Notes: generated from the letters alone by a model not told the origin. A DNA stretch of 64,000 nt from Martinezella miluonensis (GCF_900094545.1 NZ_FMAH01000016.1:1-64000), one strand, 5' to 3'. Counted from the first letter of the stretch, positions 15,961 to 26,912 are shown. Numbers and translations are program-made.

Positions 15961-17445
15961 ATGGCGCTCGGTTTCATCAAAAAAGTCTTCACCTTCGGCC
16001 GCGAAAAGCAGGCCGAGGAGCAGGCGCCTGCAGAGGTTTCGCAGCAGGTTGAGGTAATTGCCCCGGAGCAGGAAGCGCCTGTCGCGGATGTTTCTCCGGC
16101 TTCCGAACCTGGCGAGCATGCGTCACCCCCCTCTGTCCCTTTGGGACATCTCCCCCACAAGGGGGGAGATCAGTTTGAGGATGCCGCGCCGGCTGAGCAA
16201 GAACGGTTGGCTGAAGAGGCAGTAGAGGTGGCTGCGTCGCACGAGTCGGTTGCTCTGGAGCGGACCGACGAGAGTGAAATTGTTGAGCCGGAGCAAGCCA
16301 AAGACGCTGAAGCCGATGTCGTTTCGGAAGAGTCAGCCCCTGAACCGATCTCCCCCCTTGTGGGGGAGATGTCCGAGAGGACAGAGGGGGGTGGCGAAGG
16401 TGCGGCAGATACGGACGTAGCGTCGAAAGATGCCGATACCGCCCCCATCCTCCCCAAGGGCTTCTCCACCGCCGCCTCCGCTCCGGCGCCGGCTCCGGAA
16501 GCGCCCAAGCAGAAACTCTCCTGGTTCCAGCGCCTGCGCGCCGGCCTTGCGCGGACCTCGTCGCAGCTGACCGGGCAGATCGCCGCGCTCTTCACCAAGC
16601 GCAAGCTTGATGATCAGACGCTACAGGATCTGGAGGATCTGCTGATCCAGGCCGATCTTGGCGTCGAGACGGCGATGCGGGTCACCGATACGCTGGCCTC
16701 GGAGCGCTATGGCAAGGATGTGACGAGCGAAGACGTCGGCCGCATCATGGCGCAGGAAATCGCCAAGGTGCTGAAGCCGGTCGCCAAGCCCTTGCAGCTC
16801 GATCTCAGCCACAAGCCGCATGTCATTCTCGTCGTCGGCGTCAACGGCACCGGCAAGACGACGACGATCGGCAAGCTGGCGGCGAAACTGTCGGGCGCCG
16901 GTCTGAAGGTCATGGTTGCCGCCGGCGATACCTTCCGCGCCGCCGCCATCGAACAATTGAAGATCTGGGCCGACCGCACCAAGTCGGAATTCATCGGCAC
17001 CAAGATCGGCGCCGATGCCGCCGGTCTTGCCTTCGATGCCTTCCAGCAGGCCAAGGCCAGCAAGAGTGACGTGCTGATCATCGACACCGCCGGCCGCCTG
17101 CAGAACAAGGCGGAGTTGATGGCCGAGCTCGAGAAGATCGTGCGTGTGCTTGGCAAGCTCGATCCGGACGCGCCGCATACCGTGCTACAGACGCTCGATG
17201 CGACCACAGGCCAGAACGCCTTGAACCAGGTCGAGATCTTCCGCAACGTCGCCGGCGTCAACGGGCTGATCATGACCAAGCTCGACGGTACGGCGCGCGG
17301 CGGCATCCTTGTGGCCATCTCGGCCAAGCATAAGCTGCCGGTCTATTTCATCGGCGTCGGCGAAGGTGTAGACGATCTTGAGCCTTTCGAGGCTGAGGAT
17401 TTCGCCAACGCCATCGCAGGCACTGGCGCCGGAAGCAGCCAATGA
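15961..17445 (+). CDS. ftsY: Signal recognition particle receptor FtsY with mosaic-element insertion
   Basis: FtsY docks SRP-ribosome complexes at the membrane. The catalytic NG domain starts near residue 180 ([20 protein letters not shown]), with the P-loop GVNGTGKT at 293-300, [24 protein letters not shown] and [10 protein letters not shown]. The N-terminal acidic region (residues 1-175) is long. It contains two in-frame copies, in opposite orientation, of a palindromic element otherwise seen between genes (residues about 55-71 and 130-145, translated as [12 protein letters not shown] and [16 protein letters not shown]). The next gene overlaps by 4 bp (ATGA). Confidence 0.96.
   Translation: MALGFIKKVFTFGREKQAEEQAPAEVSQQVEVIAPEQEAPVADVSPASEPGEHASPPSVPLGHLPHKGGDQFEDAAPAEQERLAEEAVEVAASHESVALERTDESEIVEPEQAKDAEADVVSEESAPEPISPLVGEMSERTEGGGEGAADTDVASKDADTAPILPKGFSTAASAPAPAPEAPKQKLSWFQRLRAGLARTSSQLTGQIAALFTKRKLDDQTLQDLEDLLIQADLGVETAMRVTDTLASERYGKDVTSEDVGRIMAQEIAKVLKPVAKPLQLDLSHKPHVILVVGVNGTGKTTTIGKLAAKLSGAGLKVMVAAGDTFRAAAIEQLKIWADRTKSEFIGTKIGADAAGLAFDAFQQAKASKSDVLIIDTAGRLQNKAELMAELEKIVRVLGKLDPDAPHTVLQTLDATTGQNALNQVEIFRNVAGVNGLIMTKLDGTARGGILVAISAKHKLPVYFIGVGEGVDDLEPFEAEDFANAIAGTGAGSSQ
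16124..16173 (+). repeat. Rhizobium mosaic-element palindrome, copy A (inside ftsY)
   Basis: A 50-bp sequence with two hairpins: TGTCCC-TTT-GGGACA, and a 9-bp ATCTCCCCC stem closed by GGGGGAGAT. It is near-identical to copy C (21668-21714) in the same orientation. It is also the inverse of copy B (16348-16393), with only the small hairpin loop differing. It resembles RIME-type elements of Rhizobium. Confidence 0.85.
16348..16393 (-). repeat. Rhizobium mosaic-element palindrome, copy B (inside ftsY)
   Basis: This is the reverse orientation of copy A, about 175 bp away. It retains the 9-bp ATCTCCCCC stem and the flanking CACCCCCCTCTG half, while the inner small hairpin differs (CTCTC instead of CCTTTG). 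Together A and B make a long inverted repeat within the ftsY coding sequence. Confidence 0.85.
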
Positions 17446-18161
17446 ACGACAAGAACAAACTCGACGATAGTGAAAGTGCCGCGATGACGACCAGCGACAA
17501 TGAACTCACCCCAAGTGCAGCAGACAAGCATCATCCCATGCTAAAGCTGGTGCTGGAACTTGGGCCGCTGCTGGTGTTCTTCTTCGGCAATTTGCGCGGC
17601 GAGTGGCTGGTGCAGCATTTTCCGCAGCTGGCGGCGCTCGGCGGCCCGCTTTTCGTCGCCACCGGCCTGTTCATGGCCGCAACGGTGATCTCGCTCATCG
17701 TTTCGAAAGTCATGCTCGGCCACCTGCCGCTGATGCCCTTCGTTTCCGGTATCGTTGTGCTGGTCTTCGGTGCTATCGGCATCTATCTGCAGAACGAAAC
17801 CTTCATTAAGATGAAGCCGACCATCATCAACGCCCTCCTTGGCGTCGTGCTGCTCGGCGGCCTTGCCTTCGGCAAGTCGCTGCTCGGCTATGTCTTCAAT
17901 GCCGCCTTTCAGCTCGATGCCGAAGGTTGGCGTAAGCTGACGCTACGTTGGGGTATCTTTTTTCTGGTCCTTGCCGTGCTCAATGAGGTCGTCTGGCGCC
18001 TGTCGAACTGGTACTACCTGCCTGACGTCAAGGCTGCCGACAATCTCTGGGTGAACTTCAAGGTCTGGGGAACGATGCCGATCACCTTCCTCTTCACCCT
18101 GTCGCAGTTGCCGCTGATCATGAAGCACACGATCGAGCAGCCGGCGGAAAACGGCAAATGA
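17442..18161 (+). CDS. Septation protein A / YciB (IspZ) inner-membrane protein
   Basis: A 239-residue polytopic membrane protein of the YciB/IspZ family, linked to intracellular septation and envelope integrity. A 25-residue polar N-terminus precedes [20 protein letters not shown], the family signature. Five or six hydrophobic spans follow ([59 protein letters not shown]). Its ATG overlaps the ftsY stop codon. The next gene starts on the overlapping ATGA at 18158, so ftsY-yciB-DUF2585 form one unit. Confidence 0.93.
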   Translation: MNDKNKLDDSESAAMTTSDNELTPSAADKHHPMLKLVLELGPLLVFFFGNLRGEWLVQHFPQLAALGGPLFVATGLFMAATVISLIVSKVMLGHLPLMPFVSGIVVLVFGAIGIYLQNETFIKMKPTIINALLGVVLLGGLAFGKSLLGYVFNAAFQLDAEGWRKLTLRWGIFFLVLAVLNEVVWRLSNWYYLPDVKAADNLWVNFKVWGTMPITFLFTLSQLPLIMKHTIEQPAENGK

Positions 18162-18748
18162 TCGAAGCAGTCGATAGCCGAAGCCGCTACCAGCAGCAGA
18201 GCTTCTGGTTCATCGCTTGCGCCCTCGTTCTGCTCGTGCAGATCGTTACCGAATATATGATGGGCCGCGTGCCGATCTGCACATGCGGCTACGTGAAGCT
18301 GTTCGAGCCCGTCGTGAAATCCAGCGGCAATTCGCAGCATATCGCCGATTGGTACACGCCGTCGCACATAATCCACGGCTTCCTGTTCTTCGGGCTGACG
18401 CATCTGATCATGCGCCGCAAGCCGCTGTCGATGCGCCTGTTCGTTGCCATGCTGATCGAATCCGGCTGGGAACTCTTGGAAAACTCGCCCATTATCATCA
18501 ACCGCTACCGCGCCGCGACGATCTCGCTCGACTATGTCGGCGACAGTATTCTCAACTCGGCGATGGACGCCGTGTTCATGGTGGTCGGCTTCCTGTTTGC
18601 CTGGCGCGCGCCGGTGGCCGTCACGATTGCCATTGCCATTTTCTTCGAGCTGCTCACCGGCTGGCTGATCCGTGACAATCTCACGCTGAATGTTCTGATG
18701 CTGGTCTGGCCGGTCGAGGCGATCAAGACCTGGCAGAGTGGGATTTAA
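18158..18748 (+). CDS. DUF2585 (UPF0314) family membrane protein
   Basis: A 196-residue membrane protein of the DUF2585/UPF0314 family, common in Rhizobiales and of unknown function. Features are an N-terminal span ([17 protein letters not shown]), the conserved [21 protein letters not shown] segment with three cysteines nearby, [14 protein letters not shown], and a late [18 protein letters not shown] motif. Charged residues in ENSP and NRYR are strongly characteristic. It is coupled to yciB by a 4-bp overlap. Confidence 0.9.
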   Translation: MIEAVDSRSRYQQQSFWFIACALVLLVQIVTEYMMGRVPICTCGYVKLFEPVVKSSGNSQHIADWYTPSHIIHGFLFFGLTHLIMRRKPLSMRLFVAMLIESGWELLENSPIIINRYRAATISLDYVGDSILNSAMDAVFMVVGFLFAWRAPVAVTIAIAIFFELLTGWLIRDNLTLNVLMLVWPVEAIKTWQSGI

Positions 18749-18872
18749 CGGGTCTCTGAATTTAGTGGCGCCGGTTCTGGTCGCTGCCAAAAATCGCCAT
18801 AAAATTGCATCTACACTCGTCAGTATTGCGTCGGCGCGGAATTACTCTGACGCCTATGATCTTGCGAGGCAT

Positions 18873-19268
18873 ATGTCGAGCATTGCAGTTGCGACTCTAT
18901 TGGCTGTCATCGCATCCAAATCGCCGGCAGGTTTTTCAGATGCCGGTCGGCTACTTGCCGATTGCGGCGGTTCTCGGCAATTTGTCTCCGGTTACGTTAT
19001 CGGCTGGCTGGATAAGTGGAATCGCGATGACCTTGTTGCTCGTCGCGGGATAGCCGAGTCAATTCCCAACGCCAGAGCGATGACGAATTGGGCATATTTC
19101 GGCGACTCCGTCGGCGTCGATATGTGTATTCCGACCCAGGTCGATGCCGCAAAGATCAGCGACATGCTCTGTAGTTTTCTGAATCGCAACCCAACACTTA
19201 AGGATGTTCCGGCAGAGGAAGTTATGAGCACGTTCGCCGGATTGAATTTCCCGTGCGATCCAAAATAG
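18873..19268 (+). CDS. Rap1a-like secreted immunity-fold protein
   Basis: A 131-residue protein with a probable Sec signal (MSSIAVATLLAVIASKSPAG). The body resembles the Rap1a/Tai domain: a GYVIGWLDKW helix, then CIPTQVDAAKISDMLCSFLN and NPTLKDVPAEEVMSTFAGLN ending FPC. Several cysteines fit disulfide formation in the periplasm. Rap1a-family proteins are known as periplasmic immunity factors against type VI effectors. I choose ATG 18873 because GCGAGG lies just upstream and the signal begins there. An earlier GTG at 18738 is open but adds a weaker N-terminus. No effector gene is adjacent, so immunity is only a possibility. Confidence 0.65.
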   Translation: MSSIAVATLLAVIASKSPAGFSDAGRLLADCGGSRQFVSGYVIGWLDKWNRDDLVARRGIAESIPNARAMTNWAYFGDSVGVDMCIPTQVDAAKISDMLCSFLNRNPTLKDVPAEEVMSTFAGLNFPCDPK

Positions 19269-19308
19269 CTTCTTCATCACCCAGAAGGAGCGAGGAGAGA
19301 GACTCGGT

Positions 19309-19920
19309 CTAGGATACGGGCTTTCCCTGAGCTTTCGCTATGGCCGGATAGAGCCCTTCCTTCAGGCTGGTGGGCGTGAAGGGGCCGACCTGCTTGTAGA
19401 GGATCGTGCCGTCCGGGGAGACGAGATAGGATTCCGGAATGCCGTAGACACCCCAGTCGATGGCGGCAGAGCCGTTCGGGTCGATGCCGATCGCATTGTA
19501 GGGGTTGCCGAGCTCGCCGAGGAAGCGCAAGGCGTTTTCGCTCGTGTCCTTATAATTGATGGCCACGATGTTGAGCTGGCCGCTCTTTGCGAGTTCCTTC
19601 AGCACCGGATGTTCGTCGCGGCAGGGAATGCACCAGGAGGCAAAGACATTGACGAGCGTCAGCTTGCCCTTGATGGCGTCATCAGTCAACGCTGGCAGGT
19701 TGGAACCTTCGAGCGGCGCCATTGCAAGCTTGGGCGCCTTCGTGCCGATCAGGGCCGAGGGAATGGCCGATATGTCGGTGCCGTGGACTTCCTGGTCGTA
19801 CATGACCTTGCCAACGGCAAGGGCGATACAGCCAAAGACGATCAGCGGGATCAGCGCCAGCAGATAGCGTGCGGTGCCGCCCGATTTCGGCTGGTCCTTA
19901 TTGTCGGCATCGGCAGTCAC
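19309..19920 (-). CDS. ccmG: Cytochrome c biogenesis thiol:disulfide oxidoreductase CcmG (DsbE)
   Basis: CcmG reduces the apocytochrome c haem-binding cysteines in the periplasm. It is anchored by one N-terminal membrane span (about residues 18-38, [17 protein letters not shown]) after a short polar tail. The thioredoxin-like domain has the catalytic motif WCIPC (C97-C100) followed by [14 protein letters not shown], and [14 protein letters not shown] later. The GTG at 19920 overlaps the ccmD stop (GTGA). It is the last gene of ccmABCDG. Confidence 0.93.
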   Translation of the reverse strand: MTADADNKDQPKSGGTARYLLALIPLIVFGCIALAVGKVMYDQEVHGTDISAIPSALIGTKAPKLAMAPLEGSNLPALTDDAIKGKLTLVNVFASWCIPCRDEHPVLKELAKSGQLNIVAINYKDTSENALRFLGELGNPYNAIGIDPNGSAAIDWGVYGIPESYLVSPDGTILYKQVGPFTPTSLKEGLYPAIAKAQGKPVS

Positions 19921-20090
19921 TTCGTTTCGCCTTCGGGCGCGCGCTGGGAGCGGCGGCGGATGCCAGAGGCTTCCAATGCGGCGAGTTCGCGACGGCGCAG
20001 GCGTCCGTCGATCCATACCCAGGCGATGACGGCGAGGATGATAAACGCAGCAAAGCCGTAGGAGCCGAAGACGTAAAAGGGATGGCTCAT
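19917..20090 (-). CDS. ccmD: Haem exporter accessory protein CcmD
   Basis: CcmD is a small 57-residue single-span membrane protein ([17 protein letters not shown]) with an Arg-rich cytoplasmic tail ([12 protein letters not shown]). It stabilises the haem chaperone CcmE with CcmABC. It starts one base after the ccmC stop, and a GAGGAG sequence at the ccmC end serves as its ribosome binding site. The short length fits CcmD; it is identified mainly by position, charge and span. Confidence 0.88.
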   Translation of the reverse strand: MSHPFYVFGSYGFAAFIILAVIAWVWIDGRLRRRELAALEASGIRRRSQRAPEGETK

Positions 20091-20091
20091 C

Positions 20092-20853
20092 TTACTCCTC
20101 CCGGGCTGCCATGCGTGCGGCGATGCGGCGCTGTGCGGCAATTCGGCGTCGCCAGATCTCGTTGCGGATCGCCATCAGGTGCAGCGTAAAGAACAGCAGC
20201 GTGAAGGCCAGCGCCATAATGAAGAGCGGCCGGAGGAATTCCGCGTCGATGGCAGGGCCATCCATGCGCATGATGCTTTCCGACTGATGCAGCGTGTTCC
20301 ACCAGTCCACGGAGAACTTGATGATCGGAATATTGATGAAGCCGACCAGCGTCAGGATGGAGGCGACGCGGGCCGCTTTGGACGGATCGTCCATGGCGCG
20401 GTTCAGCGCGATCAGGCCGAGATACATAAGGAACAGGATGAAGACCGAGGTCAGGCGCGCATCCCAGACCCAATAGGTGCCCCACATCGGCTTGCCCCAA
20501 AGCGAGCCGGTGACCAGTGCGATCAGCGTGAAGGCGGCGCCGAGCGGAGCGGCGGTCTTGCCGGCGACATCGGCCAGCGGATGGCGCCAGACAAGCGTGC
20601 CGATCGCCGACATGCTCATGATCGTGTAGCACATCATCGAAAGCCAGGCGGCGGGCACATGAATATACATGATGCGGACGGTATCGCCCTGCTGGTAGTC
20701 GCCCTGGGTCGTAAACGATAGATAAAGGCCGATCGCGAAAAGCACAGCCGAGATAACAGCCAGCCAGGGAATGAGACGCGACGAAAACGCCAAGAACCGC
20801 GTGGGGTTGGCGAGGTCGGAAAATCGGCTGATCGCAGGGCTGATATCGCTCAT
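20092..20853 (-). CDS. ccmC: Haem ABC transporter permease CcmC
   Basis: CcmC presents haem to the chaperone CcmE. The 253-residue protein has six hydrophobic spans. It also has the tryptophan-rich motif WGTYWVWD (residues 124-131), followed by ARLTS, which is diagnostic. H65 in MYIHVPAAW and a second His-region near WWNTLHQ are the usual haem-facing histidines. It is cotranscribed with ccmB (79 bp gap) and overlaps nothing at its 3' end but leads directly into ccmD. Confidence 0.96.
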   Translation of the reverse strand: MSDISPAISRFSDLANPTRFLAFSSRLIPWLAVISAVLFAIGLYLSFTTQGDYQQGDTVRIMYIHVPAAWLSMMCYTIMSMSAIGTLVWRHPLADVAGKTAAPLGAAFTLIALVTGSLWGKPMWGTYWVWDARLTSVFILFLMYLGLIALNRAMDDPSKAARVASILTLVGFINIPIIKFSVDWWNTLHQSESIMRMDGPAIDAEFLRPLFIMALAFTLLFFTLHLMAIRNEIWRRRIAAQRRIAARMAAREE

Positions 20854-20932
20854 GCGGCTTGTTTAACCCGATATGGCTTTTCCGGCAATCGACCGCATTG
20901 TCTCAGATCGACGAAACAGTATCTCATCGCGA

Positions 20933-21592
20933 TCAATCAGTCGTGTTTCGCAAGGCGAGGGCGGCGGTAGCCGGGCCGAGGACGGCGAAGAACAAGGTGA
21001 GCGCGATCAGGATCAGGAACGGCGGCAGGAAGGGCTGCGGCCCGGCGACGGCGGCATAGGTGGCGCTGACGCCGAAGATCAGCACCGGGATGGTCAGCGG
21101 CAGCACCAGAATGGAGACGAGCAGGCCGCCGCGCGGCAGCGCTACGGCCACGGCCGCGCCGACTGCGCCGATGAAAGTGATCGCCGGCGAACCGACGAGC
21201 AGGGTGAGCGCCGTCGCGCCGATCGCGGTCTCGTTCATATTCATAAAGAGGCCGAGAAGCGGTGAGGCGATGACGAGGGGCAGGCCGGTCGCCACCCAAT
21301 GTGCCGCACATTTGATGAAGACCGTCAGCACCAATGGCGTTTCTTGCATGACCAGCAGATCGAGCGAGCCATCGTCACGCTCGGCTTGAAATAGCCGGTC
21401 GAGGCCGAGGAGGCTCGCAAGCAGCGCGCCGATCCAGACGATGGCCGGGCCGATGCGCGAGAGAAGCTTGAGGTCGGGACCGACGCCGAAGGGAATGATG
21501 GCGACGACGGTGAGGAAGAAGAGGATACCGATCAACGCCCCGCCGCCGGCGCGGACCGAGAGTTTCAGGTCGCGGAGGAAGAGGGCGGTCAT
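20933..21592 (-). CDS. ccmB: Haem exporter permease CcmB
   Basis: CcmB is the membrane partner of CcmA and CcmC in the system that releases holo-CcmE. The 219-residue protein begins MTALFLRDLKLSVRAGGG, a family hallmark. It has about six spans (ALIGILFFLTVVAIIPFGVG, LVIASPLLGLFMNM, LLVSILVLPLTIPVLIFG). FQAERDDGSLDLLVMQETPL is characteristic. A 361-bp stretch carrying two palindromic elements lies between it and ccmA, so cotranscription with ccmA may be modulated. Confidence 0.94.
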   Translation of the reverse strand: MTALFLRDLKLSVRAGGGALIGILFFLTVVAIIPFGVGPDLKLLSRIGPAIVWIGALLASLLGLDRLFQAERDDGSLDLLVMQETPLVLTVFIKCAAHWVATGLPLVIASPLLGLFMNMNETAIGATALTLLVGSPAITFIGAVGAAVAVALPRGGLLVSILVLPLTIPVLIFGVSATYAAVAGPQPFLPPFLILIALTLFFAVLGPATAALALRNTTD

Positions 21593-21667
21593 AGGTGATG
21601 ACTTTCAAACTGCGGGGAGAGATTGCCTTTCGCTTGGCTCAGGGCGCGAGAAGCCTTTGCTTCTCGC

Positions 21668-21714
21668 CACCCCCCTCTGCCCCTTCGGGGCATCTCCCCC
21701 ACAAGGGGGGAGAT
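21668..21714 (+). repeat. Rhizobium mosaic-element palindrome, copy C
   Basis: It matches copy A in ftsY almost exactly: CACCCCCCTCTG half, a small GCCCC/GGGGC hairpin with a TTC loop, then the ATCTCCCCC/GGGGGAGAT hairpin with loop ACAAG. It sits in the ccmB-ccmA gap. Confidence 0.85.
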
Positions 21715-21805
21715 CGGTAACTTGTCGCTCACTAGAGACCAAGTAACGGCTTCCGGCATTTGCAGATCATATCGAAGTCGCTTGAGGCAGGGTGCCGCCA
21801 CCCAC

Positions 21806-21853
21806 GATCTCCCCCCTTGCGGGGGAGATGTCACGATAGTGACAGAGGGGGGT
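21806..21853 (-). repeat. Rhizobium mosaic-element palindrome, copy D
   Basis: It is the inverted counterpart of copy C, carrying the ATCTCCCCC stem and the TGTCA...TGACA small hairpin with an extended loop, ending in ACAGAGGGGGGT. The small inner hairpin varies in all four copies while the outer stems are conserved. Confidence 0.85.
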
Positions 21854-21953
21854 AACTCATCGCCTAGCGATGAGCTTTTTCGGAGGGACATGTCATGAAG
21901 GCGTGCAGCGCGAGGGGGGTATCGCAGGCTCGGCAAACTCCGCATTGTCGGCC

Positions 21954-22601
21954 TCATCCCCAAACCCCTTCGCTCACCCCGGCAAACCCTGTCATCCGCA
22001 TTTCCTGCACATTCTCCAACCCCAACGGCTGGTGTGTTGCAGCAAGGACAATGCCGCCACTCTTCTGATGCGCCGTGATCAGTTGTGCGAAGAGTTGGTC
22101 TGCCGAGCTGTCCAGCGCTGCCGTCGGTTCGTCGAGGATCCAGATCGGGCGGTAGGCGACGAGAAGTTTCGCGAAAGCGATTCGCCGCTGCTGGCCGGCG
22201 GAAAGGTAGCCGAAGGGCAGATGGATGATGCCGGCGAGCCCGACGGCGTCAGCGGCTTCATCGACATCCAAGCCGAAGCCGCCCGCCATGTCGCCGAAGA
22301 AGGTTTTCCAGAAGGTCAGATTTTCTGTCACGGTCAGCTCGGATTTCATCGCGTTGCGATGGCCGAGATAATGGCTGGCTTCGCCTGGCGGACGGTTCGA
22401 TTCGTCGTCCTTACCCCTCAATGTGACGCGGCCTTTTTCCTGTCTGAGAAGGCCTGCTATGACGCGCAGAAGTGTTGACTTTCCCGACCCGTTGCGACCG
22501 GTCAAAACGAGGGCGTCACCATCCCGCAAGTCAAAGGAAACATTCGAGAAAATCAGGTCTTCGCCCCGCCTTGCCGCCAGATTTTCAGCGCATAGATGCA
22601 T
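21954..22601 (-). CDS. ccmA: Haem exporter ATP-binding protein CcmA
   Basis: CcmA powers cytochrome c haem delivery. The 215-residue protein has Walker A GRNGSGKS (35-42), the variant signature LSAGQ (133-137, instead of LSGGQ) and Walker B WILDEP. The short length is typical of CcmA. I use ATG 22601 (MHLCAENLAARRGEDL); an upstream extension of the frame to 22832 is not homologous. It starts 263 bp from the divergent acnA, and the gap contains a GCGCAAAA/TTTTGCGC palindrome. Confidence 0.96.
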   Translation of the reverse strand: MHLCAENLAARRGEDLIFSNVSFDLRDGDALVLTGRNGSGKSTLLRVIAGLLRQEKGRVTLRGKDDESNRPPGEASHYLGHRNAMKSELTVTENLTFWKTFFGDMAGGFGLDVDEAADAVGLAGIIHLPFGYLSAGQQRRIAFAKLLVAYRPIWILDEPTAALDSSADQLFAQLITAHQKSGGIVLAATHQPLGLENVQEMRMTGFAGVSEGVWG

Positions 22602-22635
22602 TCGCTTAGGCTTTCCCCGTTTTCGTTGCCGCAGT

Positions 22636-22661
22636 GCGCAAAAAATTGTCCAATTTTGCGC
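22636..22661. promoter_or_regulatory. Palindrome in the ccmA/acnA divergent gap
   Basis: GCGCAAAA and TTTTGCGC arms surround an inner TTG-TC-CAA in a 263-bp gap between the divergent ccmA and acnA genes. It could be a regulator site or part of the ccmA leader. No known consensus (Irr, RirA, Fnr) was matched by eye. Confidence 0.35.
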
Positions 22662-22864
22662 TTTCTCACTCTGGCAAGTCTTTACGAAATTATCTATAAG
22701 ACCTGCAACCACGCCAGCGGTCGGCGTGAATTTCATCCTTGCGCCGAACTTAAGGTTTTCTGCCTTACGTGCGGACAGCGGAAATGGCCGCACCCGCATC
22801 CTGATGTGCATAAAGTGCATAGGCGTTCGCACGACTGTGTTGGCTATCAGAAACGGGGTATCTC

Positions 22865-25555
<2,691 letters not shown>

Positions 25556-25579
25556 CGGACGTCTGAGCTAATTTTGTGC

Positions 25580-25617
25580 GCCGCCGGGGGAAAGTCTCCC
25601 GGCGGCCTCTTCTTTTT
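25580..25617 (+). terminator. Rho-independent terminator of acnA
   Basis: A 12-bp GC-rich stem (GCCGCCGGG arm with GCCGCC complement) with loop AAG is followed by CTCTTCTTTTTC, 24 bp after acnA. Confidence 0.85.
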
Positions 25618-25810
25618 CACGGTGATGTGTACTGCGCGCCCGGTACCGGACCTTGGCCTCACCCCATCGTGACTTTGCGTCATCGCACTAAACTATTATC
25701 TCTTGTTTCAGATTTTTCCGGCTTGATGTGGATATGATCATCCAAGGCGTGAGCGTTTGGAGTCTGTGGGGCAGGCGGCTCTTAGGATTTGATGCAAAGG
25801 TAAGATAGAA

Positions 25811-26554
25811 ATGTGCCTTCGATTTTCGGTTCCACTTCTGGCAGGCATCGCGCTCGCAAGTTCGCTGCATGCGCAGGAGGCTGCGAAGATCAAGGGCGTG
25901 GTCGAGCTTTTCACCGCGCAGGGCTGCGCCTCCTGTCCGCCGGCCGATGCGGCTTTCCGCAAGCTGATTCGCCAGGGCGATGTCGTCGCACTTGCCTATC
26001 ATGTCGACTATTGGAACTATCTCGGCTGGAACGACACTATGGCGACCAAGGAAAATACGGCGCGCCAATATGCCTATGCCCGCACATTCGGCCGCAGCGG
26101 GGTCTATACGCCGCAGGCCATCGTCAACGGCCGGGTTCACATGAATGGCTCGGACCTCAACGCGATCAACGTCAAGCTCGATTCCTTCCAGCACGATGGC
26201 GAAGGACTGACGGTTCAGGTAAATGCCGCCATGAAGGATGACGAGCTTTCGATCAAGATCGGCGCCGGTCAGGGCAAGGCCAATGTGGTCGTCGTCTATT
26301 TCGACAAGGAGCAGATGGTGGCTCCGAAGGGCGGCGAAAACAACGGCCAGCAGATCGCCTACATGCATGCGGTTTCCGATGTCGAAACCGTCGGGATGTG
26401 GGATGGCAAGGCGATGAATATCGTGTTGCCTGCCAATGTGTTAAGCAAGGCCGGGCGGCGGGGGCTTGCAGTCCTTCTGCAGTCGTCGTCGACATCAGGC
26501 GATCCTGCCGCGATCATCGGCGCGACGGTTCTGACGGTCGGTTCTGACGGCTGA
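25811..26554 (+). CDS. DUF1223 thioredoxin-fold secreted protein
   Basis: A 247-residue exported protein with signal peptide CLRFSVPLLAGIALASSLHA. It belongs to the DUF1223 family, which has a thioredoxin-like fold with the ELFTAQGCASCPPAD motif (CASC in a CxxC-like position). WNYLGWNDTMATKENTARQ and YARTFGRSGVYTPQAIVNG are also conserved. The C-terminal part, about residues 120-247, is a beta-rich domain. The redox role is inferred from the family. It precedes a 358-bp gap with strong hairpins. Confidence 0.92.
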   Translation: MCLRFSVPLLAGIALASSLHAQEAAKIKGVVELFTAQGCASCPPADAAFRKLIRQGDVVALAYHVDYWNYLGWNDTMATKENTARQYAYARTFGRSGVYTPQAIVNGRVHMNGSDLNAINVKLDSFQHDGEGLTVQVNAAMKDDELSIKIGAGQGKANVVVVYFDKEQMVAPKGGENNGQQIAYMHAVSDVETVGMWDGKAMNIVLPANVLSKAGRRGLAVLLQSSSTSGDPAAIIGATVLTVGSDG

Positions 26555-26612
26555 GCGGCTTGTCCAGCTGGCCGGAAAGCTCACTGTTTCAATTAATGCT
26601 GAAAAGATTCCT

Positions 26613-26659
26613 TATTTTGGCGTAAGCCAAAAATATCTCTATTTTGGCTAACGCCAAAA
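26613..26659. repeat. Nested inverted repeat of TTTTGGC modules
   Basis: Two small hairpins (TTTTGGC-GTAA-GCCAAAA and TTTTGGC-TAAC-GCCAAAA) lie about 9 bp apart. Together they are near-perfect inverse complements of one another (one mismatch in 18 bp), so one large cruciform is possible. Confidence 0.7.
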
Positions 26660-26718
26660 AGAGAGGGTGCCCGGCGAGGACGCATTCGGGGCTGGGGTTT
26701 AGTCGATGCGCCCCGGCC

Positions 26719-26750
26719 GGGCCGTTTGGCGCGGCGGCGCCAAACGGCCC
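26719..26750. repeat. Perfect 14-bp GC-rich hairpin
   Basis: The arm GGGCCGTTTGGCGC is exactly complementary to GCGCCAAACGGCCC, with a GGCG loop. The right arm is followed by CCTATACTTC, without a T-run, so it is not a textbook intrinsic terminator. Confidence 0.8.
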
Positions 26751-26912
26751 CCTATACTTCCTGTAAATTGGGCGTCGTTTTGACTGAAATGCGGCGCTGC
26801 CGAGATGCTTTCAGGCATGGGAAAAAAATTGTGAGCCGTCAGCCGTCTTGCAATTTGGTGTGGCTGAGGCAAACTGTCATTCTCCTGTCATGAGATAACC
26901 CCTGGGGGATTG

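Larger units (their letters stand above)
21593..21953. other. Gene-free stretch between ccmA and ccmB with inverted mosaic-element pair
   Basis: This 361-bp stretch interrupts the otherwise compact ccm operon. It holds copies C and D of the palindromic element (inverted, about 90 bp apart) and a shorter motif GAGGGGGGTATC with AGGCTC at 21911-21929. A very similar motif recurs at 27346-27364. No promoter was identified. Confidence 0.6.
26555..26912. other. Gene-free stretch with two families of strong hairpins
   Basis: This 358-bp stretch lies between the DUF1223 and DUF2794 genes. An imperfect 18-bp inverted repeat built from TTTTGGC/GCCAAAA modules lies at 26613-26659. A perfect 14-bp stem with a 4-nt loop lies at 26719-26750. 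Neither is followed by a clear T-run. The remainder is unremarkable. Confidence 0.6.

Noticed and set aside
22602-22864. Iron-responsive Irr or RirA box upstream of acnA
   Set aside because: No convincing match to known iron-control elements could be seen by eye; only a general palindrome was reported.
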